Source: Hyphomicrobiales bacterium
Lineage (GTDB): Bacteria; Pseudomonadota; Alphaproteobacteria; Rhizobiales; Beijerinckiaceae
Reading direction: 5' to 3'
NCBI GenBank assembly: GCA_027484655.1
Contig: JAIXSM010000008.1
Coordinates: 1-64,000 of the forward strand
DNA: 64,000 bases
Each line of letters begins with the position of its first letter. Position 1 is the stretch's first letter. The notes beneath the pieces were generated by a model. The model did not search any database and had not been told where the DNA came from. It saw only the letters and a program-made list of their open reading frames with translations. Below, in pieces: positions 24,674-32,379 of the stretch. The position numbers and the translations under genes are program-made.

Positions 24674-25323
24674 TGGCGGAGAGACCAGTTTTCATTCCGA
24701 GCCTCACCGGGAGCTGCCTGGTGCACGAGAAGCCGGTGCGCTTCACTTGGCACTCAGGCATGGCGGCGACCCAGAAGAGAAAGAACGTTCGCGAGTTACA
24801 CGCCGCAGCTCGCGCAGAAGGCCTGCACCCTCTGCTTGAGATCTCAACCAAAAGCGAAGACCCAATCGGAGTTGAGCTGAGCGCATTTAATCTTATGACA
24901 TCTATTGACGGGCGCCTCACGACTGTTGAGTGCACCTATCAAGGCAGCAAGGTGTTTGAGGGAGGCGGGCCATTCAACGATCTGTATTTTGTTGACAGCC
25001 GCGCGGCGAAGACAGATGAGCGCCTTCGAAACTCGGGGCGCATCATGGGTTTCGAGCTCGAAGAGACAATCTATCCTCTGAGCCCACCTACTGCGTTTTA
25101 CGACTGGATTTATATCAATGCCCTCCATCGCAATCCCGGATGGCAAAGAATGCTGGGCCGCTATGCAGGGTTTACGGACATTGAGTTCAACCCTGAGAGG
25201 TCTCTGAACTGCCAGGCGAGGTCTTGCGCAACGTACGTATCCTTGGTGCAGCGGGCACTTATCGATGACGCACTCGAGTCATTCGCTTTCTTTGCGGAAA
25301 TGACTTACGAAGCGGTCATCTAA
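24673..25323 (+). CDS. NADAR-domain antitoxin of the DarT1 module
   Basis: A 216-residue protein that matches the pattern of DarT1-associated NADAR antitoxins, which remove ADP-ribose from guanine. Visible marks are VRFTWHSGMAATQKRKN near the N-terminus, GVELSAFNLM, and TTVECTYQGSKVFEGGG, the NADAR core containing the conserved Glu and a Y-Q-x-S-K element. The C-terminal part ends with LNCQARSCATYVSLVQ. The ATG overlaps the toxin stop as TGATG (a GTG one codon earlier is an alternative), so expression is coupled. Its end overlaps the end of mpl by four bases. Confidence 0.8.
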   Translation: MAERPVFIPSLTGSCLVHEKPVRFTWHSGMAATQKRKNVRELHAAARAEGLHPLLEISTKSEDPIGVELSAFNLMTSIDGRLTTVECTYQGSKVFEGGGPFNDLYFVDSRAAKTDERLRNSGRIMGFELEETIYPLSPPTAFYDWIYINALHRNPGWQRMLGRYAGFTDIEFNPERSLNCQARSCATYVSLVQRALIDDALESFAFFAEMTYEAVI

Positions 25324-26741
25324 GCCGGAAACCTCGCCTCCGCCCAAGCGGGAACGCTCTCGATCAGCCCGCCGAGCGGGCCTGAAGTGAGGAACAGCAC
25401 GGCGCAGTCGTCACCCAGCGCGGCGCCGATTTGCTCAACGGCGGCCCCGTCTGCGCGCAGTCCCAGCGCATTCACGCCGGCTGCGGCGAGCCGGGCGAGG
25501 ATCTCCGCCTGCCCAACCTGCTCGTGGGTGCCGGCCCCCTGCTCCGCCGGCGGCCAGACGAACACGCGCTCGACCCCATCGAACGCATCATCGTACCAGT
25601 GCAGCGTCGCACGGTTGCGCCAGGAGAAGGTGTGCGGCTCAAAAACCACGACGAGGCGCCGATGCGGAAAATGCAGCTTCATGGCGGCGATGGCGCTCAC
25701 CGCCTTGTCGTAGGAAGAGCCAAATCCCTCGAACATCGGGATGCGCGTCTTGTCCGACTTGCGATCAAGCCGGCGGCGAATGCCTCTGAACGAGGCCATG
25801 GCGGCGGCGAAGCCTTCCGCCGAAACGAGACCCAGCGTCAGCGCCAGGGCCGCGACGCCCACCATGTTCTCGATGTTGTGGAGGCCAAGCTGACCCGTCT
25901 CGCAGCGCACGACGTCCCGGCCGTTGCGGGTAATTGTGAAGCAGGTGCGCTCTCCCCACACGATGTCGCGGGCGCGCCAATCCCCCTGCTCGACGCCAAA
26001 GGTGACAACCGAGCGCGTGAGCGACGCGAGAAAGCGGCCAGACAGTTCCCCGCTCGTGCAGGCCACCACCACGCCGCGCGCCGGCACGAGGTCAACAAGC
26101 TGCGAGAACGGCGCGAGATACTCCTCCACAGTTGGAAACACATTCACATGGTCATGGGCGAGCGGCGTCAGCAGCAGGTGGGCGGGGCGATAGTGCAGGA
26201 ACTTGGAGCGGTTGTCCGTGTTTGATGACGGATATTCGTCGCCCTCCAGAAGGATGAGATCGCTCGTCCCAAGGCGCGCCGAGCGCGGCGGGGAAATCGG
26301 CGCGGCGCCGATCATGTAGGAGGCGTCGACGCCGCATTCGGAAAGTGTATGCGCCAGCAGCGACACGCTCGTCGTCTTGCCGAAGGAGCCCGCGGCGACG
26401 GTGGCGGTGCGCTGCGCCGCGAGCATGCCCAGCACGTCGGCGAACGAGAGAATGGGCGCGCCGCGGCGGTAGGCTTCCGCCACCTCCGCATTGGTTTCAG
26501 GCACGAGCTTCGCGTTCTTCCCAATCACGATCACATCGGCGCCGTCCGGGATGTTGGTTGCCGCGTAAGGGGTGCGCACGTCGAGGTTTTCCGCGCGCAG
26601 GACGTCCGAGATCGGCGGATACACCGCCTCATCGGAGCCTGAAACCTGCACCCCCGCGTCCCGCAGCAGCATCGCCGTGGCGCTCATGCCCACGCCGCCA
26701 ATGCCGATGAAGTGCGCGCGCCTGTAAGGAAAGCTCGCCAT
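25320..26741 (-). CDS. mpl: Mpl-like murein tripeptide ligase
   Basis: A 473-residue Mur-ligase-family protein resembling Mpl, which rejoins recycled L-Ala-gamma-D-Glu-meso-DAP to UDP-MurNAc. The N-terminal UDP-binding motif is HFIGIGGVGMSATAMLL. The ATP loop reads GSFGKTTS (118-125), where MurC/Mpl normally has GTHGKTTT. LEGDEYPSSNTDNRSKFLHY corresponds to the Mpl-specific EADEYD...DKRSKF block, and HDHVNVFPT is also typical. The C-terminal ligase domain includes VFEPHTFSWRN. The start at 26741 begins the conserved fold. The gene ends tail-to-tail with the NADAR antitoxin. Confidence 0.85.
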   Translation of the reverse strand: MASFPYRRAHFIGIGGVGMSATAMLLRDAGVQVSGSDEAVYPPISDVLRAENLDVRTPYAATNIPDGADVIVIGKNAKLVPETNAEVAEAYRRGAPILSFADVLGMLAAQRTATVAAGSFGKTTSVSLLAHTLSECGVDASYMIGAAPISPPRSARLGTSDLILLEGDEYPSSNTDNRSKFLHYRPAHLLLTPLAHDHVNVFPTVEEYLAPFSQLVDLVPARGVVVACTSGELSGRFLASLTRSVVTFGVEQGDWRARDIVWGERTCFTITRNGRDVVRCETGQLGLHNIENMVGVAALALTLGLVSAEGFAAAMASFRGIRRRLDRKSDKTRIPMFEGFGSSYDKAVSAIAAMKLHFPHRRLVVVFEPHTFSWRNRATLHWYDDAFDGVERVFVWPPAEQGAGTHEQVGQAEILARLAAAGVNALGLRADGAAVEQIGAALGDDCAVLFLTSGPLGGLIESVPAWAEARFPA

Positions 26742-26791
26742 GCGACTGTCGCTCCCGGCTACGATTCGAAACCGCAGCAGCCTACCAGAGA

Positions 26792-27247
26792 TCAAGCCGG
26801 CGGCGTCGAATAGGTGGCGGTGGCATGCGCGACAGGCTCCGCGCGGCCCTCCGAGCGCAGCCACGCCTCGCCCACCACCAGGCGGCGGCCGAGCTTCATC
26901 AGCCGGGCCTCCGCGACGAGGTCAGTGGGATCGGGCTTGCGCAGGAAATTGATGTTGAGGTTCGTCGTCACGGTGAGCGCGCCCGGGGACAGATGGGCCG
27001 TGCGTGGATCATCGCCGACGCCCACCTGCGCCAGTATCGCCACATACACCGCCACATCCGCGAGTTCGAACATGGAGGGACCGGACACGGTGCCTCCCGG
27101 GCGCAACCGCTTCTCGCTGAAGCGCTGGCGCACGCGGGCGAACATCGGCCCGGTTTCCTCCACAAGGTAATCGGGCGCGATCTGGGGGAAGTGATCGGCG
27201 AAGAAGGCGTTGATCGCCTCCGGGGAGAGGAGCATGGGCGCAGTCAT
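26792..27247 (-). CDS. PaaI/4HBT hot-dog-fold thioesterase
   Basis: A 151-residue hot-dog-fold protein. The central helix segment GGTVSGPSMFELADVAVYVA and the strand LTVTTNLNINFLRKPDPTDLVAEARL are characteristic of PaaI/DUF4442-type acyl-CoA thioesterases. Such enzymes hydrolyse (aryl)acyl-CoA; the substrate is not readable. The start at 27247 gives a normal family length, and a frame extending to 27337 is ignored because it has no family resemblance. mpl follows 50 bases downstream on the same strand. Confidence 0.8.
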   Translation of the reverse strand: MTAPMLLSPEAINAFFADHFPQIAPDYLVEETGPMFARVRQRFSEKRLRPGGTVSGPSMFELADVAVYVAILAQVGVGDDPRTAHLSPGALTVTTNLNINFLRKPDPTDLVAEARLMKLGRRLVVGEAWLRSEGRAEPVAHATATYSTPPA

Positions 27248-27335
27248 GGGACGCAATTGACACGGGCAGCGGTCCTGAACAAGCCTGCGGAAGCCACATG
27301 GCCTTACACCTTCGGCGAGGTCAGCGGAGAACGCC

Positions 27336-27773
27336 ATGAACCACGACGCCTACCACGACAGCTTCATTCGCGACGTGCTCGAAAGCGAGGGCGTCATCGC
27401 CGTCGTCGGGCTGTCGGCCAATCCGGCGCGGGCCTCCCATGAGGTATTTCTCGACATGAAGCGGCGCGGCTTCGCTGTCGTGGGCGTCAATCCGGGGCTT
27501 GCCGGACAGGAGATCGACGGGGCGCCGGTCTACGCGCACCTTGCGGACGTGCCCGGCCCCATCGCCATCGTCAACGTGTTCCGCAATTCGCAGGACGCAG
27601 CGTCAACGGTGGACGAGGCCCTTGCGCTTGCTCCCCTGCCCCACGCCATCTGGCTGCAACTTGGCGTGCGCAACGACGCAGCGGCCGCCCGCGCGGAGGC
27701 GAAGGGGGTCAAGATCGTCATGGACCGCTGCATCAAGGTCGAGATTGCGCGACTTGGCGTGAGGCCGCGGTAA
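27336..27773 (+). CDS. CoA-binding domain protein (YccU-like)
   Basis: A 145-residue single Rossmann-domain protein of the CoA_binding_2 family. The phosphate-binding start is GVIAVVGLSANPARASHEV, followed by GFAVVGVNPGLAGQEIDG and the conserved DRCIKVEIARL end. Members bind CoA but have no established reaction. A gcggaga ribosome site supports the start. It is divergent from the thioesterase gene. Confidence 0.88.
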   Translation: MNHDAYHDSFIRDVLESEGVIAVVGLSANPARASHEVFLDMKRRGFAVVGVNPGLAGQEIDGAPVYAHLADVPGPIAIVNVFRNSQDAASTVDEALALAPLPHAIWLQLGVRNDAAAARAEAKGVKIVMDRCIKVEIARLGVRPR

Positions 27774-27781
27774 CATCGGGC

Positions 27782-29254
27782 TCACCGGGCGAGGCGCAGG
27801 TGACTCTTGAGGGCCAGCGCGCCCATTTCCTTCATGGCATTCTCGATCGCCGCGCCATCTCTCACGCTGACGAAGTAGTTATCTGACGCGCAGGCCCTCA
27901 TTCTGTCCGTAATGGCGCCGAGCCGGCCCGAGGTGCTGAACCATTCGAACCGGAGATCATCGCCCGGCACTCCGGCGGTCTTTGCGCGATAAGGAGTATG
28001 TGGAATGACATATTCCGTGGCGATGACCATCATGGTGACGCTGCGATCCTTGAGCGCCCTGCACGCGCGCTCATCCATGGCGCCAATACGGCCGGCGTCA
28101 ATCTGCACGACGCCCCGGACGGTGACCTGGGAGGCGTTCGGGCTGCCGGAAACATCGTCTGATCGAGGGTTCTGGATTGAATCCAGCTCGGCTGGTCTGC
28201 GAGAATGGAACGGCTGCGCGGCAGACATATCGAACCCTCCGTCCGGACGCTGGTGGGCCAACGTGCTGTTCGCCACCCCATCGGAAAGCAAAAGCACAAA
28301 CACTCTGGGATTGTCGCTGGAGGAGCCGTCGCCGGATCGCTGAACCAAGCTTCTGATCTCATTCAGCGCCAGCATGATATCGCTGCCGCCGCCTTCCGTA
28401 CCCAATGTGATGGCGTTAACCCTTGTGCGAATCCTCCCAAAGTCGCTGGCGATCGGATCATTGATCGGGACAACCGGGGTTACCTTGTTGGAGTAAGTGT
28501 AAACTCCCAACTTTACGCGCTCGGACGAACCCTCAGCCTCTTTCTCAGCAAGATCGACGATCTTGTGGAGACCGTCCCGGGCTACGTCAACGCGCGTATT
28601 GATTGGGGGGCTTGCTTCCCGCGCCGTCTGATATGTGGTCTTGTTGTTGTCAATCCGGCTTGAAGAAACCCTGGGCGGCAAGTGACATGCGAACATGCAG
28701 CCTTCGCGGTTGAACATGCGCTGCTGATCGCTTTGCGTGGCGCCAATCCCCATGGATTGCGAGACATCCAGAAGCACGATCAGATGAATGTACGGCCTCA
28801 CGGAAACGGTCGATGCGGATTGGCCGGCGATCTGGTAGGAGTTCTGGCCATAAAGCCTGCCAAATACGGATGGAATACTAACTCCCCAATCGACAGATAC
28901 CTGAATATTCAATCCATTACGGACAACATTTACCGTCTTCTGCACACCCACGATGTTGGAAGACTGAGAGGCGAAGTGCTTCACGAGCTGGCCCTCAAGG
29001 GCCTCAATACGCGAGTTGATACTCCCAACACCCTCTTCAATGATCTCCTTCGCGCGACGGGCGCCCAGAAGCGCGGTCGAATCTGCAAGAGCCGTCAAGC
29101 GCGAATGTTGCAGCGAGCTGATGCTGTAATCAACCGCGAGCCCGGCGATCCCCATAACGGGAACCAGCATGAGAGCTGTCAGTATGGCGATGTTTCCGCC
29201 TGATGATCGCCTGAACGCTGCGAGAGACGACAAGGCGCGTGAGGTCGAGCGCAT
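27782..29254 (-). CDS. TadG-like protein with von Willebrand A domain
   Basis: A 490-residue membrane-anchored protein. The N-terminal TadE/TadG-like segment (GGNIAILTALMLVPVMGIAGLAVD read in parts, about residues 19-42) is a single helix; a VWA domain follows from about 155, with the metal-ion-dependent adhesion motif D-x-S-x-S at Asp163-Ser167 (LLDVSQSMG). Such proteins are the putative pilus-associated component of Flp/Tad loci. A very good ribosome site (aaaggagctgac) precedes the start at 29254. It follows a TadE-like gene by one base and belongs to a three-gene operon. Confidence 0.82.
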   Translation of the reverse strand: MRSTSRALSSLAAFRRSSGGNIAILTALMLVPVMGIAGLAVDYSISSLQHSRLTALADSTALLGARRAKEIIEEGVGSINSRIEALEGQLVKHFASQSSNIVGVQKTVNVVRNGLNIQVSVDWGVSIPSVFGRLYGQNSYQIAGQSASTVSVRPYIHLIVLLDVSQSMGIGATQSDQQRMFNREGCMFACHLPPRVSSSRIDNNKTTYQTAREASPPINTRVDVARDGLHKIVDLAEKEAEGSSERVKLGVYTYSNKVTPVVPINDPIASDFGRIRTRVNAITLGTEGGGSDIMLALNEIRSLVQRSGDGSSSDNPRVFVLLLSDGVANSTLAHQRPDGGFDMSAAQPFHSRRPAELDSIQNPRSDDVSGSPNASQVTVRGVVQIDAGRIGAMDERACRALKDRSVTMMVIATEYVIPHTPYRAKTAGVPGDDLRFEWFSTSGRLGAITDRMRACASDNYFVSVRDGAAIENAMKEMGALALKSHLRLAR

Positions 29255-29255
29255 G

Positions 29256-29924
29256 TCAGCTCCTTTCCGCTTTACGGCAGTCAACCGCAAGATTGACATC
29301 TTGGTCGCCAAGTTGGTTGACTTCAATGATGTTGTGGTACTTTGGCGGCACGAAGAAAGTTTCATCAATAACTATAGCGCCACGCATGAAGCGGGCGAAA
29401 AGCGGTTGAAATTCGTAGCGTATCTCTACGGCGATAAAATTTTGTCCTTCATCATAGAAGAGGCGCGGCAAGCTATTGGTTTGCCACTGACCGCAACTTT
29501 TGTTGTCGCGGCCGTAAGACCACAGGACGTTAAACCGGCTTTTGCACCATGCCCCGCATCTTCCTCGGGTGTCCTGTTGCACAACAAACGTCACATTCAT
29601 GCGGGCCTGATACGACCAGTCCTTTTCACCGCTGAGGCGCATATCCGAGATCACGTCCGGGATCAGGAAGGGCAGCGTGGCGTAATGTCGCCACAACGTC
29701 GCCCCCGAAATGGTTTCGTCGCTTGCAGAAACGGCGAGAGCAATGTCAGACGCTGCGTTCTGGACGCGCTTCAGCACGCCAAGATAACGGGATATCTCGA
29801 CTGTCCCAAGAAAGAGGGTAACGAGCAAAGGCGCTATCAGCGCGAACTCAAGTCCAGCGAGCGCATGGGTGGAGGCGCGGAATGCGCGCAGGCGGGCAAG
29901 CACGCCCGTGGACGTCATTAACAT
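29256..29924 (-). CDS. TadE-like pilus assembly protein
   Basis: A 222-residue protein with one N-terminal membrane helix preceded by the typical Glu: HALAGLEFALIAPLLVTLFL. The rest is periplasmic with four or five cysteines (RGRCGAWC, NKSCG, DCRK). TadE/TadF-like pseudopilins are processed by the prepilin peptidase TadV and help build Flp pili. The start codon at 29924 or 29918 overlaps the stop of the preceding TadE-like gene (TAATG at 29918). Confidence 0.78.
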   Translation of the reverse strand: MLMTSTGVLARLRAFRASTHALAGLEFALIAPLLVTLFLGTVEISRYLGVLKRVQNAASDIALAVSASDETISGATLWRHYATLPFLIPDVISDMRLSGEKDWSYQARMNVTFVVQQDTRGRCGAWCKSRFNVLWSYGRDNKSCGQWQTNSLPRLFYDEGQNFIAVEIRYEFQPLFARFMRGAIVIDETFFVPPKYHNIIEVNQLGDQDVNLAVDCRKAERS

Positions 29925-30502
29925 GTGACCGGCCCATTCGGCTTGAACGGTTCGTTGCGGAAGACGCGGGAGGCCTCCACAATGTGAGCTTCGCCCTGCG
30001 AGGTCTCCACCTGGCGCGAAATCGCAAAGCCAAACATGTTCGGCAGTTCAAACACCGCGCGAACCATCATGTGATCGCCGGGCGCGCCGATGCAGTAATA
30101 TGTTTTCGCGGGATCGAGATTAATCAGCTTCAGGTCGCCCCCTAGCCCATCCTCGGTGCGTTGCACGTGCGGCTGCAAATCGAGTCTCGCCACGGGCCGC
30201 ACATCAACGGAGACCCTTGAGCAGGGCATGAAGCCAGGCAACCGTCCGCAGAGACGCTCCCGGAAGTCATCCTTGCCCCAGCGCTTTTCGTGAGCCAAGC
30301 CGGTCTGGACCTCACGGCTCGTGCGCCGCAACGCATCGTCAAGATTGGCGGCGGCGAAGAAGTTGAGACCGGACTCGATGATAACGAAGATCAGAAGGAA
30401 GAACGGCAGCGCGACCAGAGCGAACTCGATCGACGCCACGCCTCCTTCCTCGCGAAACAGGCGACGCGCTGCGAGCCGGCTAAGCGCGACGTGTCTAAGC
30501 AT
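29918..30502 (-). CDS. TadE-like pilus assembly protein
   Basis: A 194-residue TadE-family protein with the classic EEGGVASIEFALVALPFF motif: a Glu five residues into the hydrophobic helix, as needed for pseudopilin processing. The periplasmic part contains paired cysteines (LCGRLPGFMPCS). The start at 30502 has a gaggg ribosome site; a longer frame to 30595 is unsupported. It is first in the operon with the second TadE-like gene and the TadG-like gene. No other tad genes are in the window. Confidence 0.8.
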   Translation of the reverse strand: MLRHVALSRLAARRLFREEGGVASIEFALVALPFFLLIFVIIESGLNFFAAANLDDALRRTSREVQTGLAHEKRWGKDDFRERLCGRLPGFMPCSRVSVDVRPVARLDLQPHVQRTEDGLGGDLKLINLDPAKTYYCIGAPGDHMMVRAVFELPNMFGFAISRQVETSQGEAHIVEASRVFRNEPFKPNGPVTC

Positions 30503-30648
30503 GAGCAACCCTCGCATCCATGGCGGAACGCTAGGGCTGAAGGTGTTAACATGACCTGAACTATAGGGATGAAGACGAGTCCAGTTGGTGAACAACCTGT
30601 TAAAAGGCGCCGGGTCGCGCCGCCCGCGGGCGGCGCAGGAGCACCGGT

Positions 30649-30677
30649 AATGAGGCGCCGGCGATGAGGCGCCGGCG
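30649..30677. repeat. Short tandem repeat
   Basis: Two tandem copies of a 14-base unit (gatgaggcgccggc with one variant base) lie between the TadE operon and the dioxygenase gene. No function is evident. Confidence 0.5.
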
Positions 30678-30704
30678 CTCAGGCGCAGTGCGTCGCCAGT
30701 TCCG

Positions 30705-31571
30705 TCAGCCCGCCTTCGCCATCACGAAGTCGTACTCAATGGTGGACCACGTTGTATCGCGCTTGCTGCCATCCGGCGCCACGCCCGGCGGATGATCCGG
30801 GTAATCGCGCACGAGTTCGTCCTTCACGCCAAATACAGCATCCGAGTCGAGATACTTGTCCGCCCTGTCGAAGACGTGCGTCACAAGCTTGCGATGGCCG
30901 GCGGCGTGAATCATGAAATGCAGGTGCGCGGGGCGCCACGGATGGCGGCCCTGCGCATTCAGCATTTCGCCCACGGGGCCGTCGGTGGGCACTGGGTAGC
31001 AGGTGGGCTTCACGGTCCAGAAGTGGAAGCGCCCCTGCTCGTCGGCGATGAAGCGCCCGCGGCCCGCGTTGCCGCCGAGCTTGTCGAGCTGCTGCACGTC
31101 ATAGAAGCCGTCGTCATCAGAGTGCCACACGTCCACGATGGCCCCGCCCAGCGGCGAGCCGTCCTCCGACGAGACGCTTCCCGACACGTAAGCCGGCGTG
31201 CCTCGCATCGCGCCCGCGATGTCAGCGCCCAGCGGAAAGACCTCCGGGTTCTCGACGTAAAACGGACCCAGCACCGTCGATTGCGTGATGTTGCCGCCAA
31301 CCGGATTGTTCACCGCATCGACCAGCATCGACACGCCCAGCGTGTCGGACAGCAGCACGAACTCCTGCCGGTTGCCGTCGCAGATCTGGCCGGTGCGGGT
31401 GAGGAACTCGATGGCGTATTCCCACTCCTCATAGCTCGGGCGCACGTCCCGCACGAAGTCATGCAGATGCTTCACGAGGGAAGTGCAGATTTCCTTCACC
31501 CGCGGCTCGGTGGAGCTGGAGAACCGCTGGATGACGGCGTCGGTGATCGTCTGTTCGTTAAAATTGCGCAT
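30705..31571 (-). CDS. Intradiol ring-cleavage dioxygenase (hydroxyquinol type)
   Basis: A 288-residue non-haem Fe(III) dioxygenase that opens a catechol-like ring between its hydroxyls. The four iron ligands are visible: Tyr157 (DGFYDVQ), Tyr192 (PTCYPVPTDGPVG), His216 and His218 (RPAHLHFM). The N-terminal helical dimerisation domain (1-95) and GGNITQSTVLGPFYVENPE are typical of hydroxyquinol and catechol 1,2-dioxygenases, and the PTDGPVG context favours hydroxyquinol. It is followed on the same strand by nothing, and preceded by the NTF2-like gene 25 bases upstream, so both probably form one unit. Confidence 0.9.
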   Translation of the reverse strand: MRNFNEQTITDAVIQRFSSSTEPRVKEICTSLVKHLHDFVRDVRPSYEEWEYAIEFLTRTGQICDGNRQEFVLLSDTLGVSMLVDAVNNPVGGNITQSTVLGPFYVENPEVFPLGADIAGAMRGTPAYVSGSVSSEDGSPLGGAIVDVWHSDDDGFYDVQQLDKLGGNAGRGRFIADEQGRFHFWTVKPTCYPVPTDGPVGEMLNAQGRHPWRPAHLHFMIHAAGHRKLVTHVFDRADKYLDSDAVFGVKDELVRDYPDHPPGVAPDGSKRDTTWSTIEYDFVMAKAG

Positions 31572-31595
31572 TGTCGTTGTCCCCGTTGCCTGCGG

Positions 31596-32210
31596 TCAGT
31601 CGTGGCCCCATTCGAGCGGCTTGCCGGCGAGCCACGCAGCGCCTGCGGCGTAAACAGCCTCGACGCGTTCGCCCTTAAGGCCCGGCATGTTTTTCTTCAC
31701 CGGGTAGCCGATCTTGTGTTGCAGGTAGGCGAGGTGGCGATAGCCCTCGGGGAAGCTGTGCAGCAGATCCTGCTCCAGCGGCACGCTCGCGCCGGGCGTC
31801 ACCGGATCCATGCGGTCCTTCTCGTAGATCGGCTGGCGCAGGATGAAGCCCCACTTGCCGTCGCGCTTCTCAAGGAAATCGTAAAAGCGTCCCGTGCACA
31901 CCACATCCACGAGCACGTCATGCACTTTCGCCCGCTGGTTGATGTGCATCTTCGTCATGGAAATGGCGCGGTTCCCGCGGATCTCCGATGTGTGGGCGCC
32001 CTGAAAGTGGAGGATGCTGACGCCCTTCGCCCACCCTTCCTTGTTCATGGCGATGAACTCGTCGCCGGTTCCCTGCGTCCAGGTGGCGAGCATCCGGCCT
32101 TCGGGATGCCACACGGTGCGGAACTGCTCCCACATGCCGGCGTCGCGCCACAGCACCCAGTTGTCGATCAGCTGACGGACGGCGAGACGGTCGAGCAACT
32201 CCTGATCCAC
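31596..32210 (-). CDS. NTF2/SnoaL-like fold protein
   Basis: A 204-residue protein whose start (LAVRQLIDNWVLWRDAGMWEQF) and WHPEGRMLATW segment have the SnoaL-like / ring-hydroxylating dioxygenase beta-subunit-like cone fold. A C-terminal extension of about 60 residues is longer than in the simplest members. It lies just upstream of the intradiol dioxygenase and may process or supply its aromatic substrate. No catalytic residues can be assigned with confidence. Confidence 0.7.
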   Translation of the reverse strand: MDQELLDRLAVRQLIDNWVLWRDAGMWEQFRTVWHPEGRMLATWTQGTGDEFIAMNKEGWAKGVSILHFQGAHTSEIRGNRAISMTKMHINQRAKVHDVLVDVVCTGRFYDFLEKRDGKWGFILRQPIYEKDRMDPVTPGASVPLEQDLLHSFPEGYRHLAYLQHKIGYPVKKNMPGLKGERVEAVYAAGAAWLAGKPLEWGHD

Positions 32211-32379
32211 GGCTTTTCCCCCTTGGGTGTCTGGCGGCTCCCTTTTGGCCGCTCCACGAGACGCAAGTCATATCCCTCCGGCCCGCGGCGCGCCACCCGC
32301 CGCTTCCCCTTGGCCGCCGCGCCCTCTAGGCTGCGCTCGCGCCCTCCGGCGCGTCACCGTCACGCGTAAGGACCAGCCC

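Noticed and set aside
30792-32369. Long plus-strand open frame (525 codons) opposite the dioxygenase and NTF2-like genes
   Set aside because: It lies antisense to two well-recognised genes, is full of His/Arg/Ala without any family pattern, and is a by-product of GC-rich third positions.
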